Part shown: in pieces, positions 6,136-12,897 of the stretch
How the letters are laid out: every line of letters starts with the position of its first letter
How positions within the stretch are numbered: position 1 is the stretch's first letter
Origin: GCA-002840305 sp964609365
Lineage (GTDB): Bacteria > Patescibacteriota > Patescibacteriia > Patescibacteriales > UBA12465
Assembly (NCBI GenBank): GCA_964609365.1
Contig: CAZSRC010000019.1
Coordinates: 1 to 14,556, forward strand
Direction: 5' to 3'
Length of the DNA stretch: 14,556 nucleotides
Notes under the pieces: model-generated
Told to the model about the DNA's origin: nothing
Database searches by the model: none
Seen by the model: only the letters and a program-made list of their open reading frames with translations
Made by a program: the position numbers and the translations under genes

Positions 6136-6207
6136 AGTTTTTATTTTTTATTTTTTAAGTTATAATCTATTTATTATTTAGACTTTTTATTATTATAACC
6201 TAAAAGC
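6136..6207. promoter_or_regulatory. Divergent promoter region between the bactofilin-like operon and elp3
   Basis: This 72-base A+T-rich gap must start both transcripts. On the plus strand TATAAT (6161-6166) would start near 6173, and TATAAC (6194-6199) would start near 6206, only about two bases before the elp3 ATG. On the minus strand TATAAT (6197-6192) with a poor -35 (TTGCTT, 6220-6215) would start near 6185, giving a leader of about 50 nt. No strong -35 accompanies any plus-strand box, so exact starts are uncertain. Confidence 0.4.
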
Positions 6208-7860
6208 ATGCAGCAAGCAATATTAAAAATAATTAATGAGATAGAAAAAATAAAAACAAGCGAGGATCTTTCTTTGTTAAAACGAAGAATAGCAAAGGAA
6301 GAATCATCTAGTATTTTATTAAATTCAGATATTTTAAATTCTTATTATCAATTATTAAAAAAAGGAAAGATTAATGATAATTGGAAAAAAAAATATCATA
6401 ATTTTTTTATTTCTTTATTAAAAAAAAGAGCAGTTAGAACTTTGTCTGGGATTGCCCCGGTAGCAGTTTTAACCAAACCATATCCCTGTCCCGGTAAATG
6501 TGCTTATTGTCCTAAAAAGCCAAATGTTCCAGTTAGCTATTTACCAAATGAACCAGCTGTAATGAGAGCTATTAGATTAAAATTTAATCCTTATTTGCAG
6601 ACAATTTTTCGTTTAAGAGCGCTGGAAAACAATGGTCATGAACCAAGTAAAATAGAATTGATAGTTATTGGGGGAACTTGGAGTTATTTACCAAAAAAAT
6701 ATAAATATTGGTATATATTAAATTGTTTTAAAGCAGTTAATGATTATCAAAAAATTAAAGACTCTATAATTATAGAAAAAAGTGAAAAATCGGTAGCGCC
6801 AAAAAACTTTCTTAAAAACGAGTATTCTAAAAAATTAAGCTTAATTGATTTAAAAAAGAATTTAATAAAAGAACAAAAGAAAAATGAAAAATCAGTTTAT
6901 AATATAATAGGAATTACTTTAGAGACAAGGCCTGATTATATAGATGAAAAAGAATTATGGGAAATGAGAGATCTTGGCTGTACTCGTGTTGAAATTGGAG
7001 TTCAGGCAATCGATGATAATATTTTAAAAATAAATAAAAGAGGTCATAACGTTTTAAAAATCACTGAAACAACAAAATTATTAAAACAATTTGGATTTAA
7101 GATAACTTATCATTTTATGCCCGCCCTTCCCGGATCAAGCCCAAAAAAGGATATAAAAATGTATAAAGATATTTATTCTAATCAAAATTTTAAGCCAGAT
7201 CAAATAAAATTTTATCCAACAACGGTTATAAAAGATAGTCTTCTTTATCGTTGGTGGAAGGATGGGAAATATAAAGCTTACTCCGATAAAGAACTTGAAA
7301 ATATAATAATTGAATGTAAAAAAAATACCCCGATTTATACTAGGATTATTAGATTAATTAGAGATATTCCAGGAGAATCAATTGAGGCGGGAAATAAAAT
7401 AACCAACCTTAGACAGATAATGAAAGATAAGGGTGTTTTGTGTAAATGTATTCGTTGTCGAGAGGCTAAGGATAAAATTATTAATAATAAGAGTATTAAA
7501 TTGAATATTTTAAAGTATAAAGCATCTGATGCGGATGAATATTTTATCAGCTTTGATGATTTAAATAATGGAGCTTTGTATGCTTTTTGTAGATTAAGGA
7601 TTGATTTCAATAGTCCTATTGCCGAAGCAATAATAAGGGAATTGCATGTTTATGGCCAACTTGTCCCCAAGGGTTCAATTAGTGGCGTTCAGCACAGTGG
7701 CCTGGGTAAAAAATTAGTTTTTGAGGCAGAAAAAATAGCCAAAGAAAATAATGTTAATAAAATAGCAATTATTTCTGGAGTTGGAGTTAGGCTATATTAT
7801 AAAAAATTAGGATATACTTTAAAAAATAGTTATATGTTTAAATTTTTAAATAAAAAATAA
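6208..7860 (+). CDS. elp3: Elp3-type tRNA uridine-34 carboxymethylase (radical SAM/GNAT)
   Basis: The 550-residue protein combines a radical SAM domain and a C-terminal acetyltransferase domain. The cluster cysteines are C94-x3-C98-x2-C101, followed by NEPAVMRA (114-121). GG-x-W (155-158), ETRPD (239-243), GVQ (264-266) and FMPALPG (303-309) are Elp3 landmarks. C412-x-C414-x2-C417 matches the zinc site. The GNAT end shows QHSGLGKKL (495-503) and GVRLYYKKLGY (526-536). Elp3 uses acetyl-CoA and SAM to add a carboxymethyl group at C5 of U34. Single-subunit Elp3 is known to act alone in some bacteria and archaea. The stretch between residues 175 and 235 looks some 25-30 residues longer than in the members I remember. 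It has no Shine-Dalgarno sequence. A Trm9-like methyltransferase lies about 4.3 kb downstream. Confidence 0.93.
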   Translation: MQQAILKIINEIEKIKTSEDLSLLKRRIAKEESSSILLNSDILNSYYQLLKKGKINDNWKKKYHNFFISLLKKRAVRTLSGIAPVAVLTKPYPCPGKCAYCPKKPNVPVSYLPNEPAVMRAIRLKFNPYLQTIFRLRALENNGHEPSKIELIVIGGTWSYLPKKYKYWYILNCFKAVNDYQKIKDSIIIEKSEKSVAPKNFLKNEYSKKLSLIDLKKNLIKEQKKNEKSVYNIIGITLETRPDYIDEKELWEMRDLGCTRVEIGVQAIDDNILKINKRGHNVLKITETTKLLKQFGFKITYHFMPALPGSSPKKDIKMYKDIYSNQNFKPDQIKFYPTTVIKDSLLYRWWKDGKYKAYSDKELENIIIECKKNTPIYTRIIRLIRDIPGESIEAGNKITNLRQIMKDKGVLCKCIRCREAKDKIINNKSIKLNILKYKASDADEYFISFDDLNNGALYAFCRLRIDFNSPIAEAIIRELHVYGQLVPKGSISGVQHSGLGKKLVFEAEKIAKENNVNKIAIISGVGVRLYYKKLGYTLKNSYMFKFLNKK

Positions 7861-7863
7861 TTT

Positions 7864-7892
7864 TTGACATAAGATTTTTTTTAATTTACAAT
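7864..7892 (+). promoter_or_regulatory. Promoter of the glyA-folD operon
   Basis: Consensus TTGACA (7864-7869), a 17-base spacer, then TACAAT (7887-7892, 5/6). The predicted start is near 7899, giving a leader of about 50 nt before the ATG at 7949. It begins three bases after the elp3 stop codon, so elp3 and glyA-folD are probably separate units even though no strong elp3 terminator is visible. A weak A/T-only hairpin (7911-7938) lies in the leader. Confidence 0.75.
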
Positions 7893-7948
7893 AAGATTAA
7901 AATTAACTATACAAAAAGGTTTTTATTATCTTTTTTGTTTTTATTAAT

Positions 7949-9196
7949 ATGAATTTTATGAAAAATTTAGCCTCTGTTGATTATGAATTATTTAATATAT
8001 TAGAAAGAGAAAAAGAAAGACAGGAAAATGAAATTGAATTAATTGCTTCAGAAAATTATGCCTCTATTGCTGTTTTAGAGACAATGTCCTCTGTTTTAAA
8101 TAATAAATATAGTGAGGGCTATGTTTCTAAAAGATATTACGGAGGAAATGCTATTGTTGACGAGCTTGAATCGCTAGCTATTGCAAGACTAAAAGAATTG
8201 TTTAAAGCTGAGCACGCTAATGTTCAGCCATTATCTGGATCACCAGCAAATGCTGCTGTTTATATGGCTTTTTTAGAGCCAGGAGACAAGGTTTTGGGAT
8301 TAAAACTCGATCATGGTGGTCATTTATCCCACGGTCATCATGTTAATTTTTCAGGAAGGCTATATAATTTTGTTCAATACGGTGTTGAGGAAAATGGACT
8401 TATTGATATAAAAAAGGTTAGGGAGATTGCTTTAAGAGAGAGACCAAAAATGATTGTTGCTGGTTTTAGTGCTTATTCTAGGAATCTGGACTGGAAAGCT
8501 TTTAAGGAAATTGCTGATGAGATTGGGGCATATACCTTTGCTGACATTGCTCACATTGCTGGTCTTATTGCTGGAGGTCTTTTAGATAGCCCTGTTCCTT
8601 ATTTTGATGTTGTTTCAAGCACTACACATAAAACATTACGCGGCCCAAGAGGTGCTTTTATTTTATGTAAAGAAAAGTTTGCTAAACAAGTTGATAGAGC
8701 TGTTTTCCCAGGAATGCAAGGTGGCCCACATAATCATATTAATGCAGCTAAGGCAGTAGCCTTTAAAGAGGCTTTAAAACCAGAATTTAAAGATTATTGT
8801 AAGCAGGTTATAGCTAATTCTAAAAAAATGGCAGAAACATTTTTAAGTTTGGGTTATAATATTGTTTCTGGCGGAACAGATAATCATTTATTAGTTGTTG
8901 ATTTGAGAAATAAAAATATATCAGGATTAGAGTTTGAAAGAATTTTAGAGAAGGTTGGCATCTCTGTTTCTAGATCAACTATTCCAAATGATACAGCCTC
9001 TCCGCTTAATCCTTCTGGAGTAAGAATGGGAAGCCCAGCCATAACAACAAGAGGATTTAAGGAGTCTGATGTAGAAAATTTAGTAAAAATAATAGACCTG
9101 CTTTTGCAAAATAAAGATAAAGAAGATTTTATTTTAGAAACAAAAAATAAAATAAATAATATTTGTAAAAAATTCCCTATATATAATAACTTTTAA
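7949..9196 (+). CDS. glyA: Serine hydroxymethyltransferase
   Basis: The 415-residue PLP enzyme converts serine and tetrahydrofolate to glycine and 5,10-methylene-tetrahydrofolate, the main entry of one-carbon units. The sequence is well conserved: LIASENYAS (31-39), YSEGYVSKRYYGGN (54-67), QPLSGSPAN (93-101), the DHGGHLSHGH substrate loop (121-130), the cofactor site STTHKTLRGPRG with PLP lysine K228, then FPGMQGGPH and the late SGVRMGSPA motif. The length is normal (about 415-420 aa). ATG 7949 is used here; a second ATG three codons on (7958) is equally possible because neither has a Shine-Dalgarno sequence. folD starts two bases after the stop, an operon that joins production and use of methylene-tetrahydrofolate. 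Confidence 0.97.
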   Translation: MNFMKNLASVDYELFNILEREKERQENEIELIASENYASIAVLETMSSVLNNKYSEGYVSKRYYGGNAIVDELESLAIARLKELFKAEHANVQPLSGSPANAAVYMAFLEPGDKVLGLKLDHGGHLSHGHHVNFSGRLYNFVQYGVEENGLIDIKKVREIALRERPKMIVAGFSAYSRNLDWKAFKEIADEIGAYTFADIAHIAGLIAGGLLDSPVPYFDVVSSTTHKTLRGPRGAFILCKEKFAKQVDRAVFPGMQGGPHNHINAAKAVAFKEALKPEFKDYCKQVIANSKKMAETFLSLGYNIVSGGTDNHLLVVDLRNKNISGLEFERILEKVGISVSRSTIPNDTASPLNPSGVRMGSPAITTRGFKESDVENLVKIIDLLLQNKDKEDFILETKNKINNICKKFPIYNNF

Positions 9197-9198
9197 AA

Positions 9199-10056
9199 AT
9201 GAAAATAATAAACGGAAAAATTATAGCCAAGAAAATAAGCGATAAAATTGCTTTAGAGGTTTTTGAGTTAATTAAAAAATCTGAAAGAAGGCCTAGCTTG
9301 GCAATTATTTTAATTGGCGACAGAGATGACTCTAGGCTTTACGTTTCTTTAAAAGAAAAATTAGCCAAAGAGCTAGGAATTGACACCAATCTTTATTTAA
9401 TAGAAAAAGAGGAAAAAGAAGAAAATATTTTAAATACAATTGATTTCTTGAATAATGATGATTCTGTAGATGGAATATTAATTCAACTACCTTTGCCAGC
9501 TGGATTTGATACTAATAAAATATTACAAAAAGTAAAAGCAGAAAAAGATGTTGATGGTTTTAATTTAACAAAAAAGTTTTTTTTATCCCCTGTTTTAATG
9601 GCTATAAAATATAGTTTAGATTATTGTAAGCAAGATTTTACCAACAAAAAAGCTTTTTTAATTTATAATTCAGAAATATTTAAAAAAGAAGTTGAGAGTT
9701 TTTTAAAAGAAATGAAGATATCTTTTGATTTTATTTCTAGCGCAGACTTTAATAGTATTTCTGGAGATAAAAAAATTTTTAATGATTTAAAGGAGAGAAT
9801 CAAGAGCGTAGATATTTTTATTAGCGCTGTTGGTCAACCTTGTTTTATTAATAAAGATTTTTTAAGAGATGGTCAAGTTGTTATTGATATTGGAATAAGT
9901 AAAAAAGACGCTAAAGTTTTTGGAGATGTTGATGTTACTTCTGTTTCTAATTTTTCTGGATTTATAACACCAGTTCCAGGTGGTATTGGGCCTATTACTG
10001 TTGCTTGTTTATTGAGTAATGTTTTAGATGCTTTTAAAATGAAATTGAAAAAATAA
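9199..10056 (+). CDS. folD: FolD-like methylenetetrahydrofolate dehydrogenase/cyclohydrolase, divergent
   Basis: The 285-residue protein matches FolD at its folate-site motifs: Y48-V-S-L-K52 (the catalytic Tyr/Lys pair), DGILIQLPLP (91-100), KDVDGF (116-121), AVGQP (210-214), VIDIGI (228-233), GDVD (242-245) and TPVPGGIGPITVA (257-269). FolD oxidises methylene-THF to methenyl-THF with NADP and hydrolyses it to 10-formyl-THF. Two expected segments are missing. The PCTP motif is replaced by L-S-P-V-L (129-133), and the dinucleotide-binding G-R-S-x-x-V-G-x-P loop is replaced by about YNSEIFKKEV (156-165). The cyclohydrolase side is therefore better supported than the dehydrogenase side; loss of NADP use is inference. 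It is the second gene of the glyA operon and is followed by a terminator. Confidence 0.88.
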   Translation: MKIINGKIIAKKISDKIALEVFELIKKSERRPSLAIILIGDRDDSRLYVSLKEKLAKELGIDTNLYLIEKEEKEENILNTIDFLNNDDSVDGILIQLPLPAGFDTNKILQKVKAEKDVDGFNLTKKFFLSPVLMAIKYSLDYCKQDFTNKKAFLIYNSEIFKKEVESFLKEMKISFDFISSADFNSISGDKKIFNDLKERIKSVDIFISAVGQPCFINKDFLRDGQVVIDIGISKKDAKVFGDVDVTSVSNFSGFITPVPGGIGPITVACLLSNVLDAFKMKLKK

Positions 10057-10060
10057 AAAG

Positions 10061-10084
10061 AGAGAGCTTTTGCTCTCTGTTTTT
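10061..10084. terminator. Intrinsic terminator between folD and the zinc-ribbon gene
   Basis: A perfect 7-bp stem AGAGAGC (10061-10067) / GCTCTCT (10072-10078) with a TTTT loop is followed by G and five T residues. It starts four bases after the folD stop. On the minus strand the same hairpin is followed by C-TTTTT-A-TTT, so it can also end the convergent zinc-ribbon gene. Confidence 0.88.
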
Positions 10085-10107
10085 AGTTAGGGAATAAATT
10101 ATTTAAA

Positions 10108-10308
10108 TTAAACCCTTCTCATTTTTTTTACTTCTTCTTTTGTGCTATTCATAGCTAACTTGTCACATTCTGGACAAGTTGCTATATAGCCACCCCCATA
10201 TAGAATGGGTTTTACTTTTACCTTTTTTCGACAACTAACGCATGTTGTCTCAACTTTTTCATCGCTATAAAATAAATCATTGCTTAAAGTAGTTTTTTCA
10301 GTTTCCAT
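10108..10308 (-). CDS. Small zinc-ribbon protein, 66 aa, unknown function
   Basis: The protein has two CxxC knuckles, C23-x2-C26 and C45-x2-C48, 18 residues apart, around a basic, glycine-containing segment (KKVKVKPILYGGGY, 28-41). It ends in a basic tail (KKMRRV). That is a classic zinc-ribbon arrangement. The acidic, flexible N-terminus (1-20) looks disordered. Such small ribbons often bind nucleic acid or a partner protein, but I do not recognise this family. It is transcribed away from recQ and towards folD, and shares the terminator at 10061-10084. TAA stop; a 30-base gap separates its ATG from the recQ ATG. The regular CxxC pattern and its fit between signals support a real gene. Confidence 0.75.
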   Translation of the reverse strand: METEKTTLSNDLFYSDEKVETTCVSCRKKVKVKPILYGGGYIATCPECDKLAMNSTKEEVKKMRRV

Positions 10309-10338
10309 TCTTCTTTATTTATTTTATGTTTTACTAAA

Positions 10339-12165
10339 ATGAACTATAAAAATAATTATAACACAAAAATAAAAAAAATTCAAGAGCTGTTGATTAAATA
10401 TTATGGCTTTTCTTCTTTTCGTTCCGGACAACAAAAAGCTATAGAAAGCATTTTAAGCGAACGAGATACTTTAGCAATAATGCCAACCGGAGGCGGAAAA
10501 TCTTTAATATTTCAATTATCAGCCCTAGTTTTAGATGGATTAACTGTTGTGGTTTCGCCATTAATAGCCTTAATGAAGGACCAAGTTGATTCTTTGAGTA
10601 AGATAGGCGTTCCAGCTACATTTATTAACTCTTCTATTTCTCTTTCTGATACTAATGAAAGATTAGATCAAATAAAAAATGGTTTTTATAAAATAATTTA
10701 TGTAGCCCCAGAAAGATTTTATAACCAATCTTTTTTAGATTCATTGAAACAAATAAGGGTTGATTTGTTTGCTATTGATGAAGCTCATTGTATAAGTCAA
10801 TGGGGGCATGATTTTAGACCTAGTTATTTAAGATTAAAAAGTGTAATTGAGAATTTAAAAAATCCTACAGTAGTAGCTTTAACAGCGACAGCAACAGTTG
10901 AAGTTAGGGAGGATATCGTCAAACAGTTAAATTTAAAAAACCCAGAAATTATTGTTACTGGATTTGCAAGAGAAAATATTCAATTTGGTGTAATTCAAAG
11001 TGCCCCTAATAAAAAGATAGAATTTATATTAGATGCTGTTTTGAGCTCTGATAGTGGGTCCGGTATTGTTTATGTTGGAACTAGAGCCAAGGCTGAGGAA
11101 ATTCTAGAAAAATTATTAGAAAATGGAGTGGAGGCAGTAGCATATCATGCAGGAATGGATTCAGATAGCAGGGACTGGGTTCAGGATAATTTTATGTCAG
11201 GAAAAGCTAGAGTGGTTGTTGCTACTAATGCCTTTGGTATGGGAATAAATAAAAAAGATATTAGATTTGTTATACATCATGATATTCCTGGCACTATAGA
11301 AGCGTATTATCAAGAGGCTGGAAGGGCTGGTCGAGATGGTCTTCCAAGTTTTTGTTTACTTTTATATTCTCCTAGTGATAGATATTTGAGAGAATTTTTT
11401 ATAAAAGGAGATAATCCTGATCCAGAGTTAATTTTAAAAATATACGATAAATTATTGGAAAAAAATGACTCTATTGAAGGTGAAGAATTTTCTTCTTTTG
11501 ATAAATCTATTTTAATAACTTATTCAGATTTGGCCAAGGAGCTTGATGAGAACGTGCCTGAAATGGCCATTGGAACAGCTTTAAAAATATTAGAAAAAGA
11601 GGCTTATATCTCTAGGCCAAGCGAAAAAAGTGGAGATGCCTTTTTAAAATTTAATTCAGATTTTAACTCTTTGTTATCTAGTTTAAGCTCAAGATCCAAA
11701 GTTCAAATAGAGGCTTTAAATAAAATCTATGATTATTTTAATTTTAATGATCTAGAAAAAGGAATAAATTTTAATATAGAAGAGTTGTCAGGAATTATTA
11801 AAATAAAAAAAGATTCTATTTTAAGATTAATAAAAAAATTAGTTGAAAAAGATTTAGCTGAGTATAAGCCACCATTTAGGGGTACTGAAATTAGAATAAT
11901 AAAAAGAGTTGAACCAGAAAAATTAAATTTAAATTTTAAAGCCCTGAGAGATAAATTAAAAAGTGCAGAAAAAAAATTAGATGAAATGGAGTCCTATGTT
12001 TATTCAAATTTTTGTAGACAAGCTTATATTTTAAAATATTTTGGAGAAGAAAATGTTAAAAATTGTGGGAAATGCGATCAATGTTTAAGAGGTTTCTCAG
12101 ATGATGACAACTATTTTGAATCTGACAATAAAAAAAATTTTAGACATAAAGAATATTTATCCTAA
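10339..12165 (+). CDS. recQ: RecQ family ATP-dependent DNA helicase
   Basis: The 608-residue SF2 helicase unwinds DNA 3' to 5' in recombination and fork repair. Helicase motifs: FRSGQQKAI (27-35, motif 0), Walker A PTGGGKS (49-55), DEAH (147-150) within the RecQ motif CISQWGHDFRP (151-161), TATAT (182-186), VATNAFGMGI (294-303) and QEAGRAGRDG (325-334). After residue 390 a winged-helix-like region precedes the zinc-binding end C559, C576-x2-C579-x2-C582. No HRDC domain follows. The order, winged helix before zinc cysteines, differs from E. coli RecQ and is like a shorter RecQ group seen in other bacteria, by my recollection. The start is ATG 10339 with no Shine-Dalgarno sequence. It heads a tight operon with the Trm9-like methyltransferase (11-base gap). 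Confidence 0.94.
   Translation: MNYKNNYNTKIKKIQELLIKYYGFSSFRSGQQKAIESILSERDTLAIMPTGGGKSLIFQLSALVLDGLTVVVSPLIALMKDQVDSLSKIGVPATFINSSISLSDTNERLDQIKNGFYKIIYVAPERFYNQSFLDSLKQIRVDLFAIDEAHCISQWGHDFRPSYLRLKSVIENLKNPTVVALTATATVEVREDIVKQLNLKNPEIIVTGFARENIQFGVIQSAPNKKIEFILDAVLSSDSGSGIVYVGTRAKAEEILEKLLENGVEAVAYHAGMDSDSRDWVQDNFMSGKARVVVATNAFGMGINKKDIRFVIHHDIPGTIEAYYQEAGRAGRDGLPSFCLLLYSPSDRYLREFFIKGDNPDPELILKIYDKLLEKNDSIEGEEFSSFDKSILITYSDLAKELDENVPEMAIGTALKILEKEAYISRPSEKSGDAFLKFNSDFNSLLSSLSSRSKVQIEALNKIYDYFNFNDLEKGINFNIEELSGIIKIKKDSILRLIKKLVEKDLAEYKPPFRGTEIRIIKRVEPEKLNLNFKALRDKLKSAEKKLDEMESYVYSNFCRQAYILKYFGEENVKNCGKCDQCLRGFSDDDNYFESDNKKNFRHKEYLS
10355..10383 (-). promoter_or_regulatory. Possible promoter of the zinc-ribbon gene, inside recQ
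   Basis: Read on the minus strand: TTGAAT (10383-10378, 4/6), a 17-base spacer, TATAAT (10360-10355, consensus). The predicted start is near 10348, giving a leader of about 40 nt before the ATG at 10308. The promoter would lie within the first codons of recQ, so the two divergent transcripts would overlap at their 5' ends. I could not find a convincing plus-strand promoter for recQ in the 30-base gap. Confidence 0.4.
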
Positions 12166-12176
12166 ATATTATAAAA

Positions 12177-12893
12177 ATGAAAATAAATAAAAGAGCAGAA
12201 AAATTTTTATTAAGTATCGTCGCTAATGGCTATGAAGATATTGCCGAGTCCTTTAATGAAACAAGAAAGAAAAACATGAAAGCAATGGTGTATAATATTG
12301 TTGAAAATATAAAAATAAAAGATGGTGATAGAATTTTAGATTTGGGTTGTGGAAATGGTAGGTTTTTAGATGTTTTAATTAAGGAAAAAAAAGAAATTAA
12401 TTATTTTTATTTAGGCATTGATAATAGTTCTAAATTGATAAATTATGCCAAAAATGCTTATAAGCAAAATTTTAAAATAGTTAATATTGTTGATTTAAAT
12501 AAAATGAAGGAAGACAATTTTGATTATATTTTTAGTTGGGCAGTATTTCATCATTTACCGGGGTCTAAAATAAGATTAAAATTTTTAGAATCTGTTTATA
12601 AAAAAATTAAAACAGATGGACTCTTTGTTTTTAGTGTCTGGAAATTAAGATCTAGAAAAGATTTTTTTAAACTAGCTCTTACTTCTTTTTTTGGTCAGTT
12701 ATTAAAATTTAGGATTATAAATTTTGGAGATTTAATCTTTAATTGGAAAGGTAATAAAAATGGAGATCAAAAAGTTAGATATTATCATGCTTTTTCTGAG
12801 AATAGTTTAAAAAAATTAATTTCAAAAACTAGCTTTAAAGTGGAAAAATTTTTAGAAGATGATTTTAATTATTATTATATTTTAAAAAAATAA
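12177..12893 (+). CDS. Trm9/ALKBH8-like SAM-dependent methyltransferase
   Basis: The 238-residue class I methyltransferase has SAM motif I LDLGCGNG (54-61) and GID (80-82). Beyond the generic fold it has features I associate with the Trm9/ALKBH8 group: an N-terminal Y-x-x-IAESFNETR (19-30), AVFHHLP (122-128) where Trm9 has a V-x-HHL motif, a VW after the following strand (154-155), and RYYHAF (201-206) near the end. Trm9 methylates cm5U34 in tRNA to mcm5U34, acting after Elp3, and needs the small zinc protein Trm112 in eukaryotes. The link to this reaction is inference; a generic small-molecule methyltransferase cannot be excluded. It lies between recQ (11-base gap) and the GlmM-like gene (4-base gap), so it is co-transcribed with both. 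Confidence 0.75.
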   Translation: MKINKRAEKFLLSIVANGYEDIAESFNETRKKNMKAMVYNIVENIKIKDGDRILDLGCGNGRFLDVLIKEKKEINYFYLGIDNSSKLINYAKNAYKQNFKIVNIVDLNKMKEDNFDYIFSWAVFHHLPGSKIRLKFLESVYKKIKTDGLFVFSVWKLRSRKDFFKLALTSFFGQLLKFRIINFGDLIFNWKGNKNGDQKVRYYHAFSENSLKKLISKTSFKVEKFLEDDFNYYYILKK

Positions 12894-12897
12894 TTGT

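Noticed and set aside
7911..7938. Riboswitch or terminator in the glyA leader from the ACAAAAAG/CTTTTTTGT repeat
   Set aside because: The stem is almost entirely A-T with one bulge, and no known riboswitch core is recognisable.
10108..10308. Calling the zinc-ribbon protein Trm112
   Set aside because: CxxC spacing and size are compatible, but the typical C-terminal Y-P-I-x-x-GIP segment is absent.
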